Part shown: piece after piece, positions 53,509 through 62,998 of the stretch
How positions within the stretch are numbered: position 1 is the stretch's first letter
Layout: each line of letters starts with the position of its first letter
Assembly: GCF_000744835.1 (NCBI RefSeq)
Contig: NZ_JQMS01000001.1
Span: forward strand, 2,852,001 to 2,916,000
Direction: 5' to 3'
Origin: Flavobacterium sp. 83
GTDB lineage: Bacteria; Bacteroidota; Bacteroidia; Flavobacteriales; Flavobacteriaceae
DNA length: 64,000 bases
Program-made: the position numbers and the translations under genes
The notes under the pieces: model-generated
The model's database searches: none
What the model was told of the DNA's origin: nothing
What the model saw: the letters and a program-made list of their open reading frames with translations, nothing else

Positions 53509-55878
53509 ATGAAAAAAATCTACTTTTTACTTATTGGAATATTGTTTTTTAATGGAATGAATGCTCAGGTTATTAATTTTACGGACGCTAATTTTAAGGC
53601 CAGATTGTTATCTTCAAATGTAAATAATGACATTGCAAAAGATCTTAGTGGAAATAAAATCAAGATAGACGTAAATAATAATGGAGAAATTGAAGTTAGT
53701 GAAGCATTAAATATTTATGAGTTAAATATCAATAAACCCAACTTTGATTATACTTATATCTTAAATTTGATTGGAATTAATGATTTCTTAAACCTTAAGG
53801 TTTTGTATTGTCAATATAATAGAATTAATGATCTTAATTTTATTACACTTAAAAATTTAAAATATATTAATTGTAGCAATAACCTCTTAACAAATCTTAA
53901 TTTGAGTTCTTTATTAAATCTTGAGCATTTGGATTGTACATTTAATAATTTAAATAGTATTCAACTTACTGGGTTTAATGGGTTAGTTTTTTTAAGTTGC
54001 GGGAATAATCAATTAACAAATATAAATTTATCTTCTTTAACAAAGTTAAAAGAATTATTTTGTAATAGTAATCAGATTTCGTCAATTGATTTATCAAAAA
54101 ACATTTTGTTAACTGAATTAGGATTAGATTCCAATATTTTATTGTCTTTAAATATTTCTAATTTAATTAATTTGGAACGATTGACTTGTGCAAACAATAA
54201 ATTAGGCGAATTAAATTTTGCGGGGTTAGGAAAATTAGTTCAAATAGAAGCCTATAACAATCTATTAACATCAATTGATCTTAATCATATAGGTGAAAAT
54301 TGGGTCAATGATTTTGATGGATTACTAGATTTTAGAAACAATAATTTTTCAACAATCTATATGAAAAATGGATTGAAAGAAAATTATATAATGATATTGG
54401 ACGGTAATCCAAATCTGCAATATATCTGTTGTGATGAAAATGAAATTAGCACTATTGAAACACAAATAGGATATTTAGGTTATAAAAATTGTGCAGTTAA
54501 TTCCTATTGCTCTTTCAATCCTGGAGGCAATTTCTTTGCAATACGAGGGAAAAGCGTTTTAGACAGTAATAATAATGGTTGTGATGTAAGTGATATTATT
54601 TTCCCAAATTTAAATTTTTCGATTTCAGATGGAACGCTCAAAGGCAATGTGATTTCAAATATATCGGGTAATTATTATATTCCAGTTCAAGAGGGAACTT
54701 ATACAATCACTCCAATTTTAGAAAATCCTACTTATTTCAATGTTTCACCTTCATTAATAAATATTACTTTCCCACTTCAAGCAAGTCCGTTTACTCAAGA
54801 TTTTTGTATTACTCCAAAAGGAAATCATCAAGATGTTGCAGTTACTATTATACCAAGAATTCCTGCCAGACCGGGTTTTGATGCAACATATAAAATTGCT
54901 TTCAAAAATAAAGGCAATACAACGCTTTCAGGTAATGTTTCTTTAACGTTTAATGATGCTGTTTTAGATTTTGTTTCGGCTGTACCGTTGATTAATAATC
55001 AAATTTTAGACAAACTAACTTGGGATTATGTCAATTTACAACCTTTTGAAACTCGTGAAATAACCGTTACTCTAAACGTAAATTCTCCTATGGAAACTCC
55101 TGCAGTAAATATTGGGGATCGTTTGAGTTTTAATGCCTTAATTAACCCAGTTACTGGTGACGAAAAACCAGTTGACAATTCTTCGGCGTTGCGCCAAAGT
55201 GTTGTTGGTTCTTTTGATCCTAATGATAAAACGTGTTTAGAAGGCGATGTTATCACTCCAAGTTTGATTGGGGAATACGTAAATTATTTGATTCGTTTTG
55301 AAAATACTGGAACGTATGCTGCTCAAAATATTGTAGTGAAAGATTTGATTGATTTGTCCAAATTTGATATTTCGACATTAGTTCCAACAAAAGCCAGTCA
55401 TGACTTCGTTACTAAAATATCTGGTAATAAAGTAGAATTCATTTTTGAAAATATCAATCTACCTTTTGATAATGCGACAAATGATGGTTATATAGCTTTC
55501 AAAATCAAAACGCTGCCTACACTTGTTGTAGGAGATTCTTTTGCTAATGAAGCCAATATCTATTTTGATTATAATTTCCCAATTCTGACTAATAAAGCAA
55601 CATCCACTTTTAAAACATTGGGAACTCCAGATTTTGAGTTTGCTGATTATTTTAGTGTGTATCCAAATCCTGTGATTGACATTTTGAACATTGGAACAAA
55701 AAACGCTATTGAAGTAAAATCAATGGCTATTTATGATGTTTTGGGCCAATTGATTATTGCTGTTCCAAATGCGCAGACTGTTTCTAAAATTGATGTTTCT
55801 AAACTGACTATTGGAAATTATTTCTTAAAAATGAATACAAATAAAGGAACTTCGAGTGTGAAGTTTATCAAACAATAA
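53509..55878 (+). CDS. Secreted leucine-rich-repeat protein, T9SS type A sorting domain, paralogue 2
   Basis: It has 789 residues. Signal peptide 1-20 (ending MNAQ). Module layout: EF-hand-like loop DVNNNGEIEVSE (54-65), LRRs with the LxCxxNxLTNLNLSSL pattern (about 85-290), a SYCSFNPGGNFFAIRG linker, a DSNNNGCDVSD segment, CARDB/DUF11-like domains with IPARPGFDATYKI, then GSFDPNDKTCLEGDVITPSLI and the FENTGTYAAQN domain. A C-terminal type A sorting domain ends in KFIKQ. It has one LRR module where paralogue 1 has two. Confidence 0.93.
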   Translation: MKKIYFLLIGILFFNGMNAQVINFTDANFKARLLSSNVNNDIAKDLSGNKIKIDVNNNGEIEVSEALNIYELNINKPNFDYTYILNLIGINDFLNLKVLYCQYNRINDLNFITLKNLKYINCSNNLLTNLNLSSLLNLEHLDCTFNNLNSIQLTGFNGLVFLSCGNNQLTNINLSSLTKLKELFCNSNQISSIDLSKNILLTELGLDSNILLSLNISNLINLERLTCANNKLGELNFAGLGKLVQIEAYNNLLTSIDLNHIGENWVNDFDGLLDFRNNNFSTIYMKNGLKENYIMILDGNPNLQYICCDENEISTIETQIGYLGYKNCAVNSYCSFNPGGNFFAIRGKSVLDSNNNGCDVSDIIFPNLNFSISDGTLKGNVISNISGNYYIPVQEGTYTITPILENPTYFNVSPSLINITFPLQASPFTQDFCITPKGNHQDVAVTIIPRIPARPGFDATYKIAFKNKGNTTLSGNVSLTFNDAVLDFVSAVPLINNQILDKLTWDYVNLQPFETREITVTLNVNSPMETPAVNIGDRLSFNALINPVTGDEKPVDNSSALRQSVVGSFDPNDKTCLEGDVITPSLIGEYVNYLIRFENTGTYAAQNIVVKDLIDLSKFDISTLVPTKASHDFVTKISGNKVEFIFENINLPFDNATNDGYIAFKIKTLPTLVVGDSFANEANIYFDYNFPILTNKATSTFKTLGTPDFEFADYFSVYPNPVIDILNIGTKNAIEVKSMAIYDVLGQLIIAVPNAQTVSKIDVSKLTIGNYFLKMNTNKGTSSVKFIKQ

Positions 55879-55892
55879 ATTTATTTTATCTA

Positions 55893-58226
55893 ATGAAAAT
55901 ATACTTTTTAGTAATTGCTTTATTGGTCTTTAAAGTGATCAATGCACAAATTATCAATATTCCTGACGTTAATTTTAAAAATAAATTACTTCGAGCAGAT
56001 ATAAATAATGATACAGCCAAAAACTTAAGTGGTAACTTTTTTAAAATTGATGCTAATAATGATGGAGAAATTCAAGTTGAAGAAGCTTCTCAAGTAAGTT
56101 TACTAAATCTTGTGAACTATAGTATTTTAAATTTGGAAGGTATTTTAAATTTTAAAAATATCAAGTCATTAGATTGTTATTATAATTCACTTTCCTCAAT
56201 TAATTTAGACGGATTGATACATCTTGAATCTTTAGATCTAAGTACAAATTACATCAAATCACTTGATGTTAGTAGTTTGAAAAATCTTAAAAATCTTAAT
56301 TTACATCAAAATGAGCTTGAATTATTAAATGTAAGTGGTTTACCTAATCTTTTATGGTTGGATTGCGGAAGAAGTAAACTTGCTTCATTAGATGTCAGTA
56401 GCTCTACAAACCTAGAACAATTAATTTGTTCTGAAAATCAAATTTCAGAATTAAATATAAGTGGTTTATCAAAACTTAGATTCCTTGATTGTTATACAAA
56501 TAAGCTTACTACATTAAATTTAACTAATTCATCAAGTTTGACGCATTTAAGATGTGAAGGAAATAATTTAACATCATTAAACTGTGAAAATTTAAAAGAA
56601 CTTACTTATGTACAATGTTTTCAGAATAAAATTAGCACTTTAGACTTTAGCAGTTCCAAAAATCTTACGCATTTGATGTGTTTTGACAATCAACTAATTT
56701 CAATAATTGCAAAAACAAGTGTTCTATTCGATTCTTTTTGGTTTTACAATAATCCAAACTTAAAATACATTTGTGTAGATACAAACAATTTAGATTATGT
56801 TAAGGGTTTAATTAATCAATTAGGTTACAGCAATTGTGAAGTTAATACTTACTGCACATTCACTCCCGGGGGGGAATTCTATTTAATAAAAGGAATAAGT
56901 AAGGTTGACATTGACAATAATGGATGTGATGTAAATGACATTATTTTCCCCAATTTAAATTTTTCTATTACTAATGGAACAAATAAGGGGAATATTATTT
57001 CTAATGCAATGGGTAATTATTCTATTCCCGTTCAGGATGGAACGCATACGATTACTCCAGTTTTAGAAAATGCATCATATTTCAATATTTCCCCTTCTTC
57101 AGTAAATGTTACTTTTCCAACACAAAGTAGTCCTTTTGCACAAGATTTTTGTATTACTCCAAATGGTGTTCATAACGATTTGGAAATAAATGTTTTACCC
57201 ACGATTCCCGCAAGACCAGGTTTTGATGCAACCTATAAAATTATATATAAAAACAAGGGGAATACAAGTCAATCGGGTTCAGTAGCTTTAACTTTTAATG
57301 ATGCCGTTTTAGATTATGTTTCGGCTGTGCCAAATGTGAATAGACAAATTACAGATAAAATCAGTTGGGATTACAGCAATTTATTGCCATTTGAAACACG
57401 TACAATAACTGTAACTCTAAATGTAAATTCTCCTATGGAAATTCCTTCAGTGAATATTGGAGATCGTTTGAGTTTTAATGCGTTAATCAATCCGGTGACT
57501 GGGGATGAAAAACCGGTCGACAATTCATCGGCTTTGCGTCAAAGTGTCGTGGGTTCATTTGACCCTAATGATAAAACGTGTTTAGAAGGAGATGTTATTA
57601 CTCCAGATTTGATTGGGGAATATGTACATTATTTAATTCGTTTTGAAAATACAGGAACGTATGCTGCTCAAAATATTGTAGTAAAAGATTTGATTGATTT
57701 GACCAAATTTGATATTTCGACATTAGTTCCAACCAAAGCCAGTCATGACTTTGTTACCAAAATTTCTGATGGTAATAAAGTGGAATTCATCTTTGAAAAC
57801 ATCAATCTCTCCTTTAATAATGCGACAAATGACGGTCATATCGCTTTTAAAATCAAAACTTTACCTACGCTTGTTGTAGGTGATTCCTTTGCAAATGAAG
57901 CCAATATTTATTTTGATTATAATTTCCCAATTCTGACTAATAAAGCAACATCAACTTTTAAAACATTGGAAACTCAAGATTTTGAATTTGGTGATTATTT
58001 TAGTGTGTATCCGAATCCTGTAAACGACATTTTAAATATTGGAATAAAAAACGTTATTCAAGTAAAATCAATGGCTGTTTATGATATTTTGGGCCAATTG
58101 ATTATTGCTGTTCCAGATGCTCAGACTGTTTCTAAAATTGATGTTTCTAAACTGACTATTGGAAATTATTTCTTAAAAATGAATACAAATAAAGGAACTT
58201 CGAGTGTGAAGTTTATCAAACAATAA
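55893..58226 (+). CDS. Secreted leucine-rich-repeat protein, T9SS type A sorting domain, paralogue 3
   Basis: It has 777 residues and starts only 14 bp after paralogue 2. Signal peptide about 1-19, EF-hand-like loop DANNDGEIQVEE (53-64), LRRs (about 80-285), then the same linker, beta and C-terminal domains as paralogue 2. The last roughly 180 bp are almost identical to paralogue 2 at the nucleotide level. The carboxy end is the type A sorting signal ending KFIKQ. It is probably in the same transcript as paralogue 2 and 4. Confidence 0.93.
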   Translation: MKIYFLVIALLVFKVINAQIINIPDVNFKNKLLRADINNDTAKNLSGNFFKIDANNDGEIQVEEASQVSLLNLVNYSILNLEGILNFKNIKSLDCYYNSLSSINLDGLIHLESLDLSTNYIKSLDVSSLKNLKNLNLHQNELELLNVSGLPNLLWLDCGRSKLASLDVSSSTNLEQLICSENQISELNISGLSKLRFLDCYTNKLTTLNLTNSSSLTHLRCEGNNLTSLNCENLKELTYVQCFQNKISTLDFSSSKNLTHLMCFDNQLISIIAKTSVLFDSFWFYNNPNLKYICVDTNNLDYVKGLINQLGYSNCEVNTYCTFTPGGEFYLIKGISKVDIDNNGCDVNDIIFPNLNFSITNGTNKGNIISNAMGNYSIPVQDGTHTITPVLENASYFNISPSSVNVTFPTQSSPFAQDFCITPNGVHNDLEINVLPTIPARPGFDATYKIIYKNKGNTSQSGSVALTFNDAVLDYVSAVPNVNRQITDKISWDYSNLLPFETRTITVTLNVNSPMEIPSVNIGDRLSFNALINPVTGDEKPVDNSSALRQSVVGSFDPNDKTCLEGDVITPDLIGEYVHYLIRFENTGTYAAQNIVVKDLIDLTKFDISTLVPTKASHDFVTKISDGNKVEFIFENINLSFNNATNDGHIAFKIKTLPTLVVGDSFANEANIYFDYNFPILTNKATSTFKTLETQDFEFGDYFSVYPNPVNDILNIGIKNVIQVKSMAVYDILGQLIIAVPDAQTVSKIDVSKLTIGNYFLKMNTNKGTSSVKFIKQ

Positions 58227-58236
58227 ATTTATTTAG

Positions 58237-60326
58237 ATGAGAAAAATCTACTTTTTAGTTATCGCTTTATTGGTTTTTAAAATGATCAATGCACAAATTA
58301 TCAATATTCCAGATGGAACTTTTAAAGAAAAACTAATCCTATCCGGAGAAGGTCAATATTTATATGTTGCTAAAAATTTAAGTGGTGTTTATTTTGAAGT
58401 TGATGCAAATAAAGATGGAGAAATACAAACTAGTGAAGCCTTACAAATTAGTTATTTGAATGTTGTCGGTTCCACAATAGTTGATTTGACAGGTATTTTG
58501 AGTTTTACAAATCTTGAAACTTTGTATTGTAACAATAATAAAATAACATCATTAGACATTAGAGGATTAATGAGTATGAAAGATTTGATTTGTAGCAATA
58601 ATCAATTAAATTCATTAAATATTAGTGGATTGATCAATCTTAAACATATCGATTGTTCTTATAACATACTCACATCATTAGATTTAAGTGATTTATATAA
58701 TCTAGTTGAACTAAACTGCGGAAAAAACAATCTTACTTCTCTAAATACAAATGATTCGGTAAAGCTTACAACTTTAAATTGTTGGGGAAATCAATTAATT
58801 TCTCTTTTTGTAAAAAATGGTAAAGAAGAATCAAGTATTCAATTCAATGAAAATCCAAATCTTGAATTCATCTGTGCTGATGAAACAGAATTAGGGTGGT
58901 TACAAAAGGGTGTCATTTCTTTAGGATATAACAATTGTGTCGTAAATTCTTATTGTTCATTCAATCCTGGTGGGGCTTTTTATACCATTCGAGGAAATCA
59001 AAAAAATGATTTAAACAATAATGGATGTGATGGTTCAGATGCATCTTTATCTAATCAAAAGTTCAGCATTTTTGACGGAATAAATAAAAAAGAAATAATT
59101 TCGAATACTTCTGGAAATTTTATAATTGGTGTTAAAGACGGTTCTTATGCTATAACTCCAATTTTAGAAAATCCTACTTATTTTACAGTTTCTCCAACCT
59201 CTGTAAATGTTACTTTTCCAACACAAAGTAGTCCTTTTGCACAAGATTTTTGTATTACTCCAAATGGTGTTCATAACGATTTGGAAATAAATGTTTTACC
59301 CACGATTCCCGCAAGACCCGGTTTTGATGCAACTTATAAAATTATTTATAAAAATAAAGGGAACATGACACAATCAGGTGCGGTTACTTTAAGTTTTGAT
59401 GATGCCATTTTAGATTATGTTTCGGCTGTTCCTGTTATTAATAATCAAATTACAGACAAACTTAGTTGGGATTACAGCAATTTATTGCCATTTGAAATAC
59501 GTACAATAACTGTAACTCTAAATGTAAATTCTCCTATGGAAATTACTTCAGTGAATATTGGAGATCGTTTGAGTTTTAATGCGCTTATTAATCCAATGAC
59601 TGGGGATGAAAAACCGGTCGACAATTCATCGGCTTTGCGCCAAAGTGTCGTGGGTTCATTTGACCCTAATGATAAAACCTGCCTCGAAGGAGATGTTATT
59701 ACTCCGGATTTGATTGGGGAATATGTACATTATTTAATTCGTTTTGAAAATACAGGAACGTATCCTGCACAAAATATTGTAGTAAAAGATTTGATTGATT
59801 TGACCAAATTTGATATTTCGACATTAGTTCCCACCAAAGCCAGTCATGACTTTGTTACCAAAATTTCTGATGGTAATAAAGTGGAATTTATCTTTGAAAA
59901 CATCAATCTCTCTTTTGATAATGCAACAAATGACGGTTATATCGCTTTCAAAATCAAAACTTTGCCTACTCTTGTAGTAGGAGATTCCTTTGCAAATGAA
60001 GCCAATATTTATTTTGATTATAATTTCCCAATTCTGACTAATAAAGCAACATCAACTTTTAAAACATTGGGAACTCAAGATTTTGAATTTGCTGATTATT
60101 TTAGTGTGTATCCGAATCCTGTAAACGACATTTTAAATATTGAACAAAAAACGTTATTCAAGTAAAATCAATGGCTGTTTATGATGTTTTGGGGCAACTG
60201 ATTATCGCGGTTCCAAATGCTCAAATGGTTTCTAAAATAGATCTTTCTAAAATAACAACCGGAAACTACTTCTTGAAAATGAATACGGATAAAGGAACTT
60301 CAAGCGTGAAGTTTATAAAAAAATAG
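58237..60326 (+). pseudogene. LRR protein with T9SS type A sorting domain, paralogue 4, frameshifted near the 3' end
   Basis: The open frame from 58237 ends early at 60165 (642 residues). Up to about 60140 it parallels paralogue 3: signal peptide, EF-hand-like loop DANKDGEIQTSE (56-67), a short LRR tract and the same C-terminal domains. At 60141-60150 it has one base less than paralogue 3 and then reads out of frame. The expected sorting domain, with SMAVYDVLGQLIIAVPNAQ and ending KFIKK, continues in another frame to a TAG at 60324-60326. The protein would lack most of its sorting signal, unless the base is a sequencing error. Confidence 0.85.
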
Positions 60327-60390
60327 AGATTTGAGAATTTAAACTTTTTAGTGAATTCAACCTGTTTTTTTTACGTTGTGAAATCAAAAA

Positions 60391-60470
60391 AGCACTCTTT
60401 AGCCCTGATTGAAACAAGTATCCTTTTGTGGAGGTTTTTTCGACACAAAAGATACTGTGGAAAGCAGGAG
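60391..60470 (-). repeat. Dispersed palindromic repeat, related copy 3
   Basis: Read on the minus strand: CTCCTGCTTTCCACAGTATC, a stem TTTTGTG (with complement 60424-60430) around TCGAAAAAACCTC, then AGGATACTTGTTTCAATCAGGGCTAAAG-type right flank. The stem has one bulged base. The blocks CAGTATC, GGATAC and TTTCAATC correspond to CTGTATC, GGATGCC and CTTCCATC of copy 2 at 31039-31143, so it seems to belong to the same superfamily. Confidence 0.5.
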
Positions 60471-60514
60471 GGAACTTGAATAAAAACGAAATGTTGTGCT
60501 CCAAATAACAAATA

Positions 60515-62998
60515 TTATCTTTTCAATGAAAAATGAGATTTGAATTCTTTATTGATTCCATCTTCAACATAAATGACTTTGAACCAATAATCAGTGGCAG
60601 GCATTTGATATCCATTATAGGTTCCGTCCCAACCGAAATCATTGGAATTAATTTGTTTCAATAGTTTTCCATAACGGTCAAAAATATATATTATCGCATT
60701 AGATTGCCTGTTGAAGCCAATAATGTTCCAAGTATCGTTATGTCCATCTCCGTTTGGCGTAAAGAATTTTTGATAACCTACAATCGTAATTTCTTGGCTT
60801 AAATCAGTGCAACCATTAGTATCTATAACATTTATTATGTGAGTTCCCGCAGGCACATCAGAGAAAATATTAGATGATTGAAATTGGCCTTGATCCAATT
60901 GATATTCGTATTTTCCTATTCCTTGTACAATTGAAATTGTTACCGTTGCAGCATTGCTAAAAGCATTCGTCTGTTTTATTTCAATAGTAGTTGAGTTTGA
61001 AAAAATTTCTGTAACCGTTGCTTGAACTAGGGTAGATGAGCAATTTGTAATTTTATTTGTGGCAATAACTGCATAAATCCCTTTTTCTGTTGCTTCTAAA
61101 GTATTTCCAATGGCATTACTAATTTTATTTCCATTCAAAAACCAATCGAAATTGTAGTTCGCTGCATTTAATTTTGAATCTAAAATATAGGATTGAATTA
61201 TTGTATTTGTGTTTTTGTCGATGCAAATTATTCCGTTATTCAATAAAGGAATTGGCTTTGGATTTACTGTAATTGTCAATTTAAATGAATTCGCGCATTG
61301 TCCTGAATCTGGAGTAAATGTATATTCAGTTGTTGTAACGTTGTTTAAAGCTGGCGACCAAGAACCTGTAATGTTGTTGTTAGATATTATTGGTAAAGGA
61401 AGTAATAATGTTCCTTCACAAATAGGAGCAATGACAGTGAATGTTGGAATTATTATTGGATTTACTGTAATTGTCAATTTATATGAATTGGCACATTGTC
61501 CTATATTTGGGGTAAATGTATATTCTGTTGTAGCAACTTTATTTAAAGCGGGCGACCAAGTTCCTTCAATGTTGTTGTTTGATTTTATTGGCAAGGGAGA
61601 TAAAACTGTTCCTGCACAAATAGGAGCAATGACAGTGAATGTTGGAATTATTATTGGATTTACTGTAATTGTCAATTTGGTTGTTGTAGCACATTGACCT
61701 GAATTTGGGGTAAATGTATATTCAGTTGTTGCAACGTTATTTATAGCGGGCGACCAAGTTCCTATAATATTGTTGTTTGATTTTATTGGTAACGGAGATA
61801 AAACTGTTCCTGCACAAATAGGATTTACAGCAGTAAATGATGGAATTGTAACTGGATTTACTGTAATTGTCAATTTGGTTGTTGTAGCACACTGTCCTGA
61901 ATTTGGTGTAAAAATATATTCAGTTGTTGTAATGTTGTTTAAAGCTGGAGACCAAGAACCTATAATATTGTTGTTTGATTTTATTGGCAAGGGAGCTAAA
62001 ACAGTTCCTTCACAAATAGGAGCTACAGCGGTAAATGATGGAATTGTACCTGAATTTACTGTAATTATCAATTTGGTTTTTGTAGCACACTGTCCTGAAT
62101 TTGGGGTAAATGTATATTCAGTTGTTGTAATGTTGTTTAAAGCTGGAGACCAAGAACCTATAATATTGTTGTTTGATTTTATTGGCAAGGGAGCTAAAAC
62201 TGTTCCTTCACAAATAGGAGTCACAGTAGTAAATGATGGGATTGTAACTGGATTTACTGTAATTATTAATTTGGTTTTTGTAGCACACTGTCCAGAATTT
62301 GGTGTAAAAGTATATTCAGTTGTTGTAATGTTGTTTAAAGCTGGAGACCAAGTTCCTATGATGCCGTTATTAGATTGTAAAGGAAGTGCAGCAAGAAACT
62401 CTCCTTCACAAATAGAAGGAACCGCAGCAAATGTTGGAGTTGTTATTGAGTTTACAGTAATTATTCCGCTTATACTTGCGTTTGTCCCGCAACCTCCAGA
62501 AGTAGAAATAGTATAATTAAATATACCTGTATTAGTTGCAATTCCCTTAATAGTAAATTGATTTCCAACTAAACTAGTTGTTACACCTGTGGGTAAACTA
62601 CCTAAGGTTAATGCAGCAGTTGTTGCACCTCCATCAATTGTAAAAATTATATCTGAAATAGTTTCATTTTCACAAATTTGTTGTGAACTTGCTCCTTGAG
62701 TAACACTTAATGTGGGACTTATTAAGCAAGCGTCAAGCACGCAGGATATTGAATTTGGTCCAAAGCAATCTGCCGGCGTGCCTGTTGGAGTAACTGTTAT
62801 CACAACAGTTTCACCAGACGGAACATTTGGAACTGTATAGGTATAAACACTACCAAGATATCCAACATCCACAATAGGGTTATTTCCTATTTGATACGAA
62901 ACAGAAAATGTTGCTGTTCCTAGGGCCAGCCAATCAAAGGTGATCGAATTAGCGGTTTTTGCACCACAATAAAGATAGGGAGTCGCAATGGTGCTGAA
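60515..62998 (-). pseudogene. C-terminal part of a very large T9SS type B sorting domain protein (separated from its N-terminal part by a stop)
   Basis: The frame opens right after the TAA at 62999-63001. Without readthrough, the first usable start is the GTG at 62872, giving 785 residues. It starts with a fibronectin-like domain (FDWLALGTATFSVSYQIGNNP), has a cadherin-like TLSVTQGASSQQICENETI stretch, six tandem 66-residue repeats, a further SprB-like domain (TVTISIVQGIGKYEYQLDQGQF) and the gliding-motility-type C-terminal sorting domain FFTPNGDGHNDTWNIIGF ... ATDYWFKVIYVEDG. It belongs to the choice-of-anchor L protein upstream. Confidence 0.85.
61258..62446 (-). repeat. Six tandem 198-bp repeats encoding 66-residue domains
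   Basis: Six units of 66 codons, each with the pattern PICEGTVL-x-PLPIKSNNN, GSWSPALNN, TTTEYTFTPNSGQCA and LTITVNP. The units differ by a few residues (positions such as APLP/SPLP and CATKTK/CANSYK). The borders are approximate. The regular period produces long open frames on the opposite strand, which are not genes. Confidence 0.92.

Noticed and set aside
61258..62446. Tandem repeats as a possible CRISPR-like array
   Set aside because: The 198-bp units encode protein in frame, with no spacers.
61209..62516. Two long plus-strand open frames (162 and 248 codons) opposite the repeat protein
   Set aside because: They are antisense shadows of the six 66-residue repeats; the composition is repetitive and no protein family fits.
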